Shown here: positions 1-8,563 of the stretch, in pieces
Layout: every line of letters begins with the position of its first letter
Numbering within the stretch: position 1 is the stretch's first letter
Source: Rhodococcus sp. KBS0724
GTDB taxonomy: Bacteria > Actinomycetota > Actinomycetes > Mycobacteriales > Mycobacteriaceae
Length of the DNA: 64,000 nucleotides
Direction of reading: 5' to 3'
Assembly (NCBI RefSeq): GCF_005938745.2
Contig: NZ_VCBX02000001.1
Coordinates: forward strand, 3,734,501-3,798,500
Notes under the pieces: model-generated
Database searches by the model: none
What the model saw: the letters and a program-made list of their open reading frames with translations, nothing else
Told to the model about the DNA's origin: nothing
Made by a program: the position numbers and the translations under genes

Positions 1-889
1 ACAACGCGTGGATCTTCTCGCGATCCCACGGAGCCAGTACCAGTTGCTCGGGTGTGTACGGGAGCGGCACGTCCCGAATCATCTCGGTGAGCTGACGGTT
101 GAGCAACACATTGGCGAGGTTTTCCCGCAACGAGTCGCCCACCTTGCCCCGGACCTTGTCGACGTTGTCGACCAAACCCTGCAGGTCTCCGTATTCACGA
201 ATCCACTTGGTAGCGGTCTTCTCCCCCACTCCCGGGATGCCGGGAAGGTTGTCACTCGGGTCGCCGCGCAGCGCCGCGAAATCCGGGTACTGGGCCGGCG
301 ACAGGCTGTATTTTTCCTCGACTGCGTCGGGTGTGAACCGGGTGAGTTCCGACACGCCCTTCTTCGGGTACAGCACCGTCACGTTCTCCGTGACCAGTTG
401 CAGTGAGTCGCGGTCGCCCGTGACAACGAGTACGCGGTACCCGAGCGCTTCGGCTTGCGTCGTCAACGTGGCGATGACGTCGTCGGCTTCGAAGCCTTCC
501 TCGGCCATGACCGGAATCCCCATCGCGCCGAGAACGTCCTTGGTGATGTCGATCTGCCCCTTGAACTCGTCCGGAGCCTTGGCGCGTTGCGCCTTGTACT
601 CCGGAAACAGCTCCGCGCGGAACGTCTGACGGGAAACGTCGAACGCAGCGGCCAAGTGGGTGGGCTGTTCGTCACGGAGCAGATTGATCAGCATCGACGT
701 GAAGCCGTACACCGCATTGGTGGTTTGACCACTTTGTGTCTTGAAGTTCTCCGCCGGCAACGCGTAGAAGGCACGAAATGCCAGAGAATGCCCGTCGAGA
801 AGCATCAAAAGGGGACGATCGTCTGCCTTGCCGGACGTGCCGGTTGCGGCGGTGGACGTGCTGGACCGAGTCGTGGTTGCGGGGCTCAC
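1..889 (-). CDS. polA: DNA polymerase I, N-terminal part (5'-3' exonuclease domain), cut by window edge
   Basis: The N-terminal 296 residues of DNA polymerase I, the enzyme that removes RNA primers and fills gaps in replication and repair. A Ser/Thr/Ala-rich leader of about 23 residues is followed by LLMLLDGHSLAFRAFYALP, the hallmark start of the 5'-3' exonuclease domain with its metal-binding Asp. A conserved AAAFDVSRQTFR segment follows. The polymerase domain lies beyond the left edge. I chose a GTG start at 889, before the leader; an in-frame ATG just before LLDGHS is the alternative. Its position near pdtaR matches mycobacteria. It is divergent from the liv operon. Confidence 0.93.
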   Translation of the reverse strand, partial: MSPATTTRSSTSTAATGTSGKADDRPLLMLLDGHSLAFRAFYALPAENFKTQSGQTTNAVYGFTSMLINLLRDEQPTHLAAAFDVSRQTFRAELFPEYKAQRAKAPDEFKGQIDITKDVLGAMGIPVMAEEGFEADDVIATLTTQAEALGYRVLVVTGDRDSLQLVTENVTVLYPKKGVSELTRFTPDAVEEKYSLSPAQYPDFAALRGDPSDNLPGIPGVGEKTATKWIREYGDLQGLVDNVDKVRGKVGDSLRENLANVLLNRQLTEMIRDVPLPYTPEQLVLAPWDREKIHAL

Positions 890-1130
890 GGTTCATCAGT
901 CTAGGGATTCGGACCGACACACATGCCGCCCACGGTCCTTTACGCAGTAACACGCCCGAAATCCGGTCAATCGCAGCTCTGCGAAGCTTCGATACGGAAC
1001 CGAAACATGCCGGAAATCGCAGAACCCCGTCTGGAGCGAACAGAGCCGTTAGAGTCCGGAAATCGCAGCAACGGGCTGACACCTCGCTGGCTGCGCGGCA
1101 ACCTTGTCCCGACCCGCTCGGAGGACGTAC

Positions 1131-2480
1131 GTGGCCCCACCCGTAGTGAAACGGCATACCCTCGCCACATTGAGCCGAATCCTGGCCTTTGCCCTGCTCG
1201 TCATAATTGCTGTACTCACTTTCGCGGGAACCGCGTCGGCGCAGGAACCGACCACCACCCCCGAATCTCCGACCATCTCGACCGCACCTGCAGTACCGGA
1301 CAATGCCGTTCCCGTCAGCGGCAACCTCAACAACGGGGGAACACGGCTTGAAGGCGTGACCGTTCGCGCCCTTGACTCGTCCGGCGCCGAAGTCGCTACC
1401 GGTGAATCCGCCCAGAACGGCCGTTGGGAATTGGCGGTCGCTCCGGGTGTCTACACATTCGAAATTGTTGCCGACACCCTTCCGGACGGGGTGAGCGTGC
1501 AGGCCACCGTCGAACGCGAAGTGATCGCCGGCCGCGCGAACACGGTGATCTTCTCGTTCGGCGAAGTGCGCACCGCATCCAATGTGAGCTTCGGTGAGAA
1601 ACTCGTCAGAACAACCGTCGACGGTCTCCGCTTCGGACTCGTGATCGCCATCGCCGGTGTCGGATTGAGCCTGATCTACGGAACCACCGGGCTGACCAAC
1701 TTCGCACACGGTGAGATGGTGACTCTAGGCGCCGTCGCCGCGTGGGCATTCAACACCTCGGTCGGAATCCCCTTGATACCGGCGACGCTGCTCGCGATCA
1801 TCGTCGGCATCGGCATCGGCGTTCTGACCAACGGGGTTGTCTGGAAACCCCTGCGCAAACGCAAGACCGGATTGATCGCACAGTTGGTCGTCTCGATCGG
1901 ACTTGCCATCGCCCTGCGCTACCTGATTCTGATCTTCTTCTCCGATCGCGCCGAACCCTTCGACGACTACCAAGGTCAGGTCGAGAAGAACTGGGGACCG
2001 ATCGCGCTGACAGACGCCAATGCCGCTGTCATGGTCGTCAGTTTGATCGTGTTGGTCGGCGTGGCACTGCTTCTGCAGAAGACGCGCATCGGAAAGGCAA
2101 TGCGCGCCGTTGCCGACAACCGCGACCTCGCCGCGTCGTCCGGTATCAACGTCGAACGCGTGATCATGTTCGTCTGGGGACTCGGCGGCGGATTGGCTGC
2201 CCTCGGCGGCGTCTTGTTCGGCATCTCCGAGCTCGGTGGACGCGTCCAGTGGGAGATGGGATTCAAACTCCTACTCCTGATGTTCGCGGGTATCACCCTC
2301 GGCGGACTCGGCACCGCCTACGGTGCACTTCTCGGGTGCGTCATAGTCGGCCTGCTGGTTCAGCTTTCGACGTTGATCATCAATCCCGACCTCAAATACA
2401 TCGGCGGGCTTCTCGTCTTGATCGTGATTCTCGTGGTTCGCCCTCAGGGCATCCTCGGATCCAGACAACGGATCGGGTGA
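1131..2480 (+). CDS. livH: Branched-chain amino-acid type ABC transporter permease LivH with fused secreted N-terminal domain
   Basis: Inner-membrane permease subunit of a LivHMGF-type importer. Residues 1 to about 40 form a signal peptide or first membrane segment ending in ASA. Residues about 40-145 look like an extracytoplasmic beta-sandwich of the carboxypeptidase-regulatory type (EGVTVRALDSSGAEVATGES). From about 165 a LivH permease of about 285 residues begins (GLSLIYGTTGLTNFAHGEMV) and runs through several membrane segments to the conserved end RPQGILG. The GTG at 1131 is chosen because GGAGG lies 6 bases upstream; a TTG at 1104 is in frame but less likely. First gene of livHMGF. The fused domain is absent from E. 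coli LivH. Confidence 0.88.
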   Translation: MAPPVVKRHTLATLSRILAFALLVIIAVLTFAGTASAQEPTTTPESPTISTAPAVPDNAVPVSGNLNNGGTRLEGVTVRALDSSGAEVATGESAQNGRWELAVAPGVYTFEIVADTLPDGVSVQATVEREVIAGRANTVIFSFGEVRTASNVSFGEKLVRTTVDGLRFGLVIAIAGVGLSLIYGTTGLTNFAHGEMVTLGAVAAWAFNTSVGIPLIPATLLAIIVGIGIGVLTNGVVWKPLRKRKTGLIAQLVVSIGLAIALRYLILIFFSDRAEPFDDYQGQVEKNWGPIALTDANAAVMVVSLIVLVGVALLLQKTRIGKAMRAVADNRDLAASSGINVERVIMFVWGLGGGLAALGGVLFGISELGGRVQWEMGFKLLLLMFAGITLGGLGTAYGALLGCVIVGLLVQLSTLIINPDLKYIGGLLVLIVILVVRPQGILGSRQRIG

Positions 2481-3476
2481 GTGGATATGGACATCATCGG
2501 AGCACTCCAAGTCTCCTTCGCCCAGTTCATCGGGCCGTCGGCGATCTTCTACGCGTTGTTGGCCATCGGCCTCAACTTGCACTTCGGTTATGCCGGCCTG
2601 CTGAACTTCGGCCAGATCGGTTTTGCCTTGCTCGGTGGGTACGGCGTCGGCATCATGACGGTGACATACGACCAACCGCTGTGGCTGGGAATCATCGTCG
2701 GACTGACCGCTGCGGGCCTTCTCGCATTGGTCCTCGGCATTCCGACTCTTCGCCTGCGCGCGGACTACCTCGCCATCGTCACCATTGCCGCCGCGGAGAT
2801 CCTGCGACTGATCTTCCGGTCGACGGCATCGGACTCCGTCACCGGATCGACCAACGGACTCTTCAGCTTTGCCGAACCCTTCACCTCGTTGAGCCCGTTC
2901 GACTCTGCAAAGCAGTACTCGTTCCTCGGTGTGAAGTTCTACGGCGACGACCTGTGGTCGATGGTCGTGGGATGGACTCTCGTGCTGATTCTCTGCGGAA
3001 TTGTGTATCTGCTCAGCCACAGTCCGTGGGGTCGTGTCCTCAAAGCAGTCCGCGAAGACGAGGACGCGGCACGGTCGTTGGGAAAGAACGTCTTCGTGTA
3101 CAAGATGCAGGCATTGGTGATCGGCGGCGTGATCGGCGGTATGGCCGGAGTCTTCAACGCCCTGCAGACCAAATCCATCAACCCCGACTTCTACTCGACG
3201 GCCCAGACCTTCTTCGCATTCGGAGCGTTGATCCTGGGCGGTGCCGCAACCGTATTCGGCCCGGTCGTCGGAGCGATGCTGTTCTGGTTCCTCCTCGCCA
3301 TCCCCGACGCGTTGCTGCGTCAGGCGATCTCGGGCGAGAACCCGCTCCTGTCTCTGACGGAGCAGCAGGTCGGCGCCACCCGATACGTGCTTCTGGGTTT
3401 GATGATTGCTCTCCTGATGGTGTTCCGGCCGCAGGGAATACTGGGTAACAAGCGGGAGGTGCAACTCAATGCTTGA
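2481..3476 (+). CDS. livM: Branched-chain amino-acid type ABC transporter permease LivM
   Basis: Second permease subunit, 331 residues, hydrophobic throughout. Typical LivM stretches are visible: GLNLHFGYAGLLNFGQIGF near the N-terminus, LRLRADYLAIVTIAAAEI, and SPWGRVLKAVREDEDAARSLGKN (the loop that contacts the ATPases). It ends in the conserved MVFRPQGILG. The GTG start directly abuts the livH stop codon, implying translational coupling. Its 3' end overlaps livG by 8 bases. It should pair with LivH to form the channel. Confidence 0.9.
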   Translation: MDMDIIGALQVSFAQFIGPSAIFYALLAIGLNLHFGYAGLLNFGQIGFALLGGYGVGIMTVTYDQPLWLGIIVGLTAAGLLALVLGIPTLRLRADYLAIVTIAAAEILRLIFRSTASDSVTGSTNGLFSFAEPFTSLSPFDSAKQYSFLGVKFYGDDLWSMVVGWTLVLILCGIVYLLSHSPWGRVLKAVREDEDAARSLGKNVFVYKMQALVIGGVIGGMAGVFNALQTKSINPDFYSTAQTFFAFGALILGGAATVFGPVVGAMLFWFLLAIPDALLRQAISGENPLLSLTEQQVGATRYVLLGLMIALLMVFRPQGILGNKREVQLNA

Positions 3477-4497
3477 CGCCGAAACACGAGCACAGATCTT
3501 TGCCGACGTTCCCCACGTTCCGGGATCGGCCAAGCCCGACCCGGTGTTGGTGGCCGACAAGGTGTCACGGACGTTCGGCGGCCTCAAAGCCGTTGACGTC
3601 GACCATCTCGAAATCCAACGCGGGTGTATCACCGGGCTGATCGGGCCGAACGGCGCCGGAAAGACCACCCTGTTCAACCTTCTCACCGGCTTCGATCGTC
3701 CGGACACGGGAACCTGGTCGATGGACGGTCAGTCATTGGGGCGCATGTATCCCCATCAGGTGGCGCGTAAAGGCGTGGTCCGCACGTTCCAGCTGACCAA
3801 GGCGCTGTCGAAACTGACAGTGCTCGACAATGTTCGGCTCGGAGCCACCGGGCAACGCGGCGAACGAATCTTCACGTCGCTGCTGCCCTGGACCTGGAAG
3901 GCGCAGGAACGGGAGATCACCGAGCGCGCCCACGAACTGCTGGGACGATTCAAGCTCGACACCAAAGCCGACGACCTTGCCGGTTCACTGTCAGGCGGTC
4001 AGCGCAAACTCCTCGAAATGGCACGGGCACTCATGACGGAACCATCCGTCGTGATGCTCGACGAACCCATGGCAGGCGTCAATCCCGCCCTGACACAGAG
4101 CTTGCTGGGCCACATCAAATCGCTGCGAGACGAGGGTATGACGGTCGTCTTCGTCGAACACGACATGGACGTGATCCGCGACATCAGCGACTGGGTGGTC
4201 GTCATGGCTCAAGGCAGCGTCATCGCGGAGTCGACGCCGGACGAACTCTCGTCGAACACCGCCGTCGTCGACGCCTATCTGGGTAGCCATCACGATCAGG
4301 CTCTCGAGTTCGACGACGACGGTAATCCGGTGGGCGACACCGCGGTTCTGGCGGCCGCTCTGGCCGAAGCCGAAGTCGAGACGCTCGAAGCGGGCGGCGA
4401 TCTGTCGGAGCCGGATCTGGGTAACCTACCGGCCGAGGTGGTCGAGGTTCTCGAATCCAGTCCGGATGAATCGCGGGGAAGGCACGAGAAGCCATGA
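3469..4497 (+). CDS. livG: ABC transporter ATP-binding protein LivG
   Basis: Cytoplasmic ATPase of the Liv importer. Visible motifs are Walker A (GPNGAGKTT, residue about 60), a Q-loop region, the ABC signature LSGGQRK, Walker B VVMLDEP and the switch histidine in VEHDMD. The usual LivG core of about 255 residues is followed by an acidic tail of about 80 residues rich in Glu, Asp and Ala, longer than the family norm and of unknown role. The start has an SD-like GGGAGG and overlaps livM; the stop overlaps the livF start by 4 bases. Confidence 0.92.
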   Translation: MLDAETRAQIFADVPHVPGSAKPDPVLVADKVSRTFGGLKAVDVDHLEIQRGCITGLIGPNGAGKTTLFNLLTGFDRPDTGTWSMDGQSLGRMYPHQVARKGVVRTFQLTKALSKLTVLDNVRLGATGQRGERIFTSLLPWTWKAQEREITERAHELLGRFKLDTKADDLAGSLSGGQRKLLEMARALMTEPSVVMLDEPMAGVNPALTQSLLGHIKSLRDEGMTVVFVEHDMDVIRDISDWVVVMAQGSVIAESTPDELSSNTAVVDAYLGSHHDQALEFDDDGNPVGDTAVLAAALAEAEVETLEAGGDLSEPDLGNLPAEVVEVLESSPDESRGRHEKP

Positions 4498-5300
4498 GCG
4501 AGAACGAAGCACGATCACTCACTCCCGCGGAATTCGCCGCAACTGCCGAGGAACACGCTCGACTGTCGGCGGGCGCACTGCTTCGCGCCGACGGCGTCGT
4601 GGCCGGCTACATTCCCGGCGTCAACATCCTGCGTGAATGCAACTTCTTCCTGAAGGAAGGTGAAATCGTCGGCATCATCGGGCCGAACGGCGCCGGCAAG
4701 TCGACGCTGCTCAAATCACTGTTCGGGCTTATCCCCGTCCGCGAAGGTTCGGTCACTCTCCGGGAGGACAACATCACGTCCGCCCCCGCTCACGTACTCG
4801 TCCAGAAGGGAGTGGGATACGTTCCCCAAACTCAGAACGTCTTCCAAACCTTGACCATCGAAGAGAATCTGGAAATGGGAATCTATCTGCGCCCCAAGGC
4901 CTTCGCCGAACGATTTGCTTTTGTCAGTGAACTGTTCCCGCTGCTGAGCGAACGCCGAAAGGTCAAGGCAGGCGCACTCTCCGGCGGCGAACGTCAGATG
5001 GTCGCGATGGGCCGGGCTCTGATGATGGATCCTTCGGTCCTTCTCCTCGACGAGCCGTCCGCCGGGCTGTCACCGATGTTCCAGGACGAGGTGTTCATTC
5101 GCTGCAAGAAGATCAATGCAGCCGGTGTATCGGTGATCATGGTCGAGCAGAATGCGCGACGATGCCTCCAGATCTGCGATCGCGGGTATGTGCTGGATCA
5201 GGGCAAGAACGCGTACACCGACACCGGAGCCAATCTCATGAACGACCCCAAAGTCATCGAGTTGTACCTCGGAACGCTGGCCGGCAGCAAAGAGAAGTAA
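4494..5300 (+). CDS. livF: ABC transporter ATP-binding protein LivF
   Basis: Second ATPase subunit, 268 residues. Motifs in order: Walker A GPNGAGKST at about residue 62, LSGGERQMVAMGRALM (signature), LLLDEPSAGLSP (Walker B) and VEQNARR (H-loop region, Gln-Asn form typical of LivF). It carries an N-terminal extension of about 30 residues before the ATPase core. The ATG overlaps the livG stop (ATGA), so the two ATPases should be made together. It ends the livHMGF operon just before a perfect hairpin. Confidence 0.92.
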   Translation: MSENEARSLTPAEFAATAEEHARLSAGALLRADGVVAGYIPGVNILRECNFFLKEGEIVGIIGPNGAGKSTLLKSLFGLIPVREGSVTLREDNITSAPAHVLVQKGVGYVPQTQNVFQTLTIEENLEMGIYLRPKAFAERFAFVSELFPLLSERRKVKAGALSGGERQMVAMGRALMMDPSVLLLDEPSAGLSPMFQDEVFIRCKKINAAGVSVIMVEQNARRCLQICDRGYVLDQGKNAYTDTGANLMNDPKVIELYLGTLAGSKEK

Positions 5301-5306
5301 CCACGG

Positions 5307-5351
5307 CACAAAGGTGGGCCAAGGTCTTCGCGACCTTGGCCCACCTTTGTG
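5307..5351. terminator. Perfect 20-bp hairpin between convergent livF and binding-protein gene
   Basis: Positions 5307-5326 and 5332-5351 are exact reverse complements around a 5-base loop, without mismatch. It lies 6 bases after the livF stop and 10 bases before the stop of the convergent gene. Short A and T runs sit inside the stem ends, but there is no long U tail. It is best read as a bidirectional terminator protecting two convergent transcripts. Confidence 0.85.
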
Positions 5352-5361
5352 TTCTGAACTG

Positions 5362-6690
5362 CTACTTACCGACGACCACAAATCCTTCGGTGGTCAGCGT
5401 GTTCGTAGGCCCGAACACCAACTTGCCGTACGAACCGATGGACGGCTCGCCCGAGTCGTTGAAGTCGAGTTCACCGGTGATGCCGTCGTAATCGATGTCG
5501 GTTCCCGCCTTCACCAGCGGCAGGCATTCCGCGTACGACGTGCACTTGGTGCCGCCCTCGGTGACGCTGTTGATGTTGGCGGCGATATCGACGCCTGCCG
5601 TCGACTTCGCCTGCTCAGCTGCGAGCGCCGAAATCACCACGGCGTCGTACGACTCACCCGCGTAGTTGAAGTCGATCAATGCGCTGTTGACAGCCTTCAA
5701 TCGATCCTGGAACGCGGCTCCCACATCGGTCAACGGCGTGGTGCCCTGCATAGTGTCGAGCAGCGGCGTCGCAACGGCTTCACCGAGCGCGTTACCCATG
5801 TTGCCGTCGACGCCGTACAGCGCCATACCGTCGGACGGTCCGATACCCACCTCGTGCATACGGGTGATGATCTTCGCCGATTCCTCGAAGCCCACCAACG
5901 CCACTGCATCCGGATTGAAGTTCTTGATCTGATCAACCTCGGAGTTGAAAGACTGTGCGTTGGGGTCGTAGATGATCTTCTCGACCTGATCCGACGGAAT
6001 ACCCGAGTCGATCAAATTCTTCTGGATGTTGTCGGCGAGACCCGTGCCGTAGGGATCGTTCATAGCCAGGATGGCTACTCGCTGTCCACCGTCGTCTGAA
6101 ATGAGCTGTGCGACAGCTTGAGCCTGCAGTACGTCCGTGGGAGCGGTGCGGAAGTACATGCCCTTGTCGGGGTAGCAGACAAACTGGTCGGAGGTATTGG
6201 CTGGGGAGAACATGACGACGCCCGCACTTGCGATCTTGTCGATCACCTTCAGTGACACGGACGACGACGCCGCGCCGACAATCACCTGGGTGCCTGCCGC
6301 CAATTCACGGTCGACGGTGGTGTTGGCCGTGTCCGTCGTCGTATCGCCGGAATCGCCGGGGATCAACTGGACGGGTGCTCCGAGCACACCGCCCGCCGCG
6401 TTGACGTCGTTGACACCGAGCTGCGTACCCGCAACCATCGGCGGGCCCAGGAACGACAGACTTCCCGTGTCGGGCAACAAGGTTCCGATGCGCAGAGGTT
6501 CTGTGGATGGAGTAGCGCCCGCCGTGGCCTGCTGCGGCGTGCAATCCGTCGAGACGGTTGTTGCCGCTGCGGAACCGGACGTGGTGGTGCCCGATGACGA
6601 ACTGTCGGAGTCGTCCGAGCTACAGCCTGCCAATGCTAACGCTGCAACGCCGAGAACTGCGGCAGTGCGCACAAGTGTTCGTCTAGCCAT
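5362..6690 (-). CDS. Branched-chain amino-acid type substrate-binding lipoprotein
   Basis: Extracellular solute-binding lipoprotein of the Leu/Ile/Val-binding family (periplasmic-binding fold type I), 442 residues. It has an N-terminal signal peptide with lipobox LAGC (Cys at residue 23), then a Ser/Asp-rich linker. The mature domain starts with LRIGTLLPDTGSLSFLGPP and contains GAASSSVSLKVIDK and YDAVVISALAAEQA, typical of the family. It faces livHMGF tail to tail and is the obvious partner. In most liv loci this gene is co-directional with the permeases, so separate transcription is unusual. The ligand cannot be told from sequence. Confidence 0.9.
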   Translation of the reverse strand: MARRTLVRTAAVLGVAALALAGCSSDDSDSSSSGTTTSGSAAATTVSTDCTPQQATAGATPSTEPLRIGTLLPDTGSLSFLGPPMVAGTQLGVNDVNAAGGVLGAPVQLIPGDSGDTTTDTANTTVDRELAAGTQVIVGAASSSVSLKVIDKIASAGVVMFSPANTSDQFVCYPDKGMYFRTAPTDVLQAQAVAQLISDDGGQRVAILAMNDPYGTGLADNIQKNLIDSGIPSDQVEKIIYDPNAQSFNSEVDQIKNFNPDAVALVGFEESAKIITRMHEVGIGPSDGMALYGVDGNMGNALGEAVATPLLDTMQGTTPLTDVGAAFQDRLKAVNSALIDFNYAGESYDAVVISALAAEQAKSTAGVDIAANINSVTEGGTKCTSYAECLPLVKAGTDIDYDGITGELDFNDSGEPSIGSYGKLVFGPTNTLTTEGFVVVGK

Positions 6691-6887
6691 CCCACGCTCC
6701 TTAGATCAGCCGGTGCTCGCGTCAACGAAACGACGCTCGCTGTGGGAAAAGACGCTAGACCCCGAAACCGTATCGCGATCCGACAAGAAAGCCCTGTGAC
6801 CTGACTGTTACCTGAGGGCCTCGACAATTTACACAACCGTGCCGAATGCGCGGTTTGATGTGCGGTGCGGAACGGGTCGCGCCCGAT

Positions 6888-7505
6888 TCAAGCGTTCGGT
6901 TCACCGCCCAGGGTTTCGATCACGACCAGCGCGACGGCCTTCATCGTGGAGCGGCGATCCATGGCGGCGCGCTGGATCCATTTGAACGCCTCCGGTTCGG
7001 TGAGCGCCTGACGCACCATCAACACACTTTTGGCCCGCTCGATCAGCTTGCGCGCCTCCAAGCGGTCGGAGAGATCCGCCACTTCGCGTTCCAGCGCAGT
7101 GACCTCACGGAATCTGCTGACGGCCAATTCAACAGCCGGGACAAGATCGGAAATCGAGAAAGGTTTGACCAAATACGCCATGGCGCCCGCATCTCGCGCT
7201 CGCTCAACCAATTCACGCTGACTGAACGCTGTGAGAATGACCACAGGAGCAATTCGCTTGGCCGCGATCTCCGATGCTGCGTCAATACCGTCGCGCCTGG
7301 GCATTTTCACGTCCATGATCACAAGATCAGGCTTGAGTTCCTCCGCAAGTTCGACTGCAACCTGACCGTCGCCGGCCTCGCCGACAACGTCGTAACCCTC
7401 TTCGCGGAGCATCTCGACCAGATCCATACGGATCAGCGCTTCGTCCTCGGCAACAACCACACGACGCGATTTGCTCTGATTGCCTTGCAGCTCTAGCGAA
7501 TTCAT
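6888..7505 (-). CDS. pdtaR: ANTAR-domain response regulator PdtaR
   Basis: Two-component response regulator of the PdtaS-PdtaR system, which acts on RNA through its ANTAR domain rather than on DNA. The receiver domain (residues about 15-130) shows the acidic pair in VVVAEDEALIR, phosphoacceptor Asp in DLVIMDVKMPRRDG, the switch Thr in LTAFSQ and the Lys in VKPFS. A coiled linker and ANTAR domain follow (RKLIERAKSVLMVRQ, then EAFKWIQRAAMD). The ATG at 7505 is preceded by GGAGG and gives 205 residues, the length I recall for Rv1626; an upstream in-frame start at 7553 is less likely. The kinase is not in this window. Confidence 0.93.
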   Translation of the reverse strand: MNSLELQGNQSKSRRVVVAEDEALIRMDLVEMLREEGYDVVGEAGDGQVAVELAEELKPDLVIMDVKMPRRDGIDAASEIAAKRIAPVVILTAFSQRELVERARDAGAMAYLVKPFSISDLVPAVELAVSRFREVTALEREVADLSDRLEARKLIERAKSVLMVRQALTEPEAFKWIQRAAMDRRSTMKAVALVVIETLGGEPNA

Positions 7506-7570
7506 GGCCACCACCCTCCTCGATCGAACCGCCCCGACACGAGACGCGAACATTTAGAGGGTACCGGTGT

Positions 7571-7598
7571 TTGACATTCGAAACGCATCTTCTAATGT
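7571..7598 (+). promoter_or_regulatory. Sigma-70-type promoter for the tRNA-Leu gene
   Basis: TTGACA (7571-7576) and TAATGT (7593-7598) are separated by 16 bases, close to the consensus for the housekeeping sigma factor. The expected start of transcription falls about 6-8 bases before the tRNA 5' end at 7613. Called by eye. Confidence 0.6.
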
Positions 7599-7612
7599 AG
7601 TCATCGCAACAA

Positions 7613-7689
7613 GCCCTCGTATCCCAATTGGCAGAGGAAACGGATTCAAAACCCGTCCAGTGTGAGTTCGAGTCTCACCGAGGGCACCA
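7613..7689 (+). tRNA. tRNA-Leu (anticodon CAA), CCA encoded, short variable arm
   Basis: A full cloverleaf can be drawn. The 7-bp acceptor stem GCCCTCG/CGAGGGC is perfect; U8-A9 are present; the D-loop has AATTGG. The T-stem GTGAG/CTCAC carries loop TTCGAGT, then discriminator A and an encoded CCA. The anticodon loop reads TTCAAAA, giving CAA. Two features are odd: the variable region is only about 5 bases, whereas tRNA-Leu normally has a long class II arm, and the last anticodon-stem pair is A-C. M. tuberculosis has, as I recall, a similar 74-base leuV next to Rv1626. The D-stem is imperfect. Confidence 0.85.
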
Positions 7690-7748
7690 CGCATGTGGAT
7701 GTTGCGGACAGTCGGAAATCACCGGCCGTACGCGACATTCGCAGAAAC

Positions 7749-7780
7749 AGATATTCAGGATCCGAGATATTCGCAATCCG
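7749..7780. repeat. Two tandem 16-bp imperfect repeats upstream of lipoprotein gene
   Basis: AGATATTCAGGATCCG at 7749-7764 is followed directly by AGATATTCGCAATCCG at 7765-7780, with three differences. They lie between the tRNA and the lipoprotein start. They could be a regulator site or a chance duplication. Confidence 0.45.
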
Positions 7781-7816
7781 AGTATGGGTCACTCGCAGAG
7801 CCGATAAGTTTTTCTC

Positions 7817-8428
7817 ATGCGGCACCGATATTTTGTTGCGTGGTCCGGAGCACTTCTTACTGTCGCCATTCTGACCGGGTGCCAAAGCCAGTCCGAATCT
7901 CCGAGACCGGATTCCGACTCCACATCGCGTCCGTCGCACTCAGCAGTCGACGGCTCAGTTGCTCAGACCGGTACGATGAGAATCGGAAGTCCTCCGCTGA
8001 ATGTGCCACCCAGTGTTGTTGTTCCCGGAACTGAAACAAACTCACCGCTACCTCTCGCCGAGGTAACCGACGTCGCCATCGAGCACCTTCACGACCGTTC
8101 GCGGGTGACGTATCACCTGAGTGGAACCGGCACTGTGACATGGAAAGTCGAGTATGTCAGCGAAGCGATTCGCGGCGGCGACAATCACGTGGTCGACGTG
8201 AACGGCTCGGCCATCCTTCAAGTCGATATCATGGGAGTTACTGCGCGACAACAATTTCCACCAATCGAAACGTATGGCGGCACCATCGCGGGTGTCGAGA
8301 CCGCACTGGTAAGCCGTGAGATCGTTCAATCTTTTGTCGGCACTGCCGCAGGGCACCCCGAGTTCCAGGTGATCGGAACGGAATCGCCTGGTCACATTGT
8401 TGTCGACGTCTTCTACGCGCCGGCCTGA
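7817..8428 (+). CDS. AMIN-like domain lipoprotein, function unknown
   Basis: A secreted lipoprotein of 203 residues. The signal peptide ends in lipobox LTGC (Cys near residue 22), followed by a Ser/Pro-rich linker. The C-terminal half (about 85-203) resembles the AMIN-like domain common in mycobacterial lipoproteins: DRSRVTYHLSGTGTVTWKVEYV, then FVGTAAGHPEFQVIGTESPGHIVVDV. AMIN-type domains bind cell-envelope polymers in other bacteria, so an envelope role is likely but not shown. The gene stands alone after the tRNA. Confidence 0.75.
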   Translation: MRHRYFVAWSGALLTVAILTGCQSQSESPRPDSDSTSRPSHSAVDGSVAQTGTMRIGSPPLNVPPSVVVPGTETNSPLPLAEVTDVAIEHLHDRSRVTYHLSGTGTVTWKVEYVSEAIRGGDNHVVDVNGSAILQVDIMGVTARQQFPPIETYGGTIAGVETALVSREIVQSFVGTAAGHPEFQVIGTESPGHIVVDVFYAPA

Positions 8429-8563
8429 ATACTCGGCACTCCTCACATTTCGGCGCTGACGTCCATCAACTCATTCAGGTAACGTTCGGCGCCCTCTCGG
8501 CCGAACCCTGTTAGCGTCAAATTTCGTCCGATTAGTCTGCTTTTCTCGATCGAGAGGACTCTC

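Noticed and set aside
672..1709. A 345-codon minus-strand frame spanning the polA start and the livH start
   Set aside because: It overlaps two real genes in other frames and has no recognisable content; the polA frame has the exonuclease signature.
1742..3448. A 568-codon open frame in another plus-strand frame across livH and livM
   Set aside because: It is Arg/Pro-rich, has no family-like segment, and covers two genes with clear permease motifs. It is a shadow caused by GC-rich third codon positions.
2271..3707. A 478-codon minus-strand open frame opposite livM and livG
   Set aside because: Composition is His/Arg/Gln-rich and without motifs; it is antisense to well-supported transporter genes.
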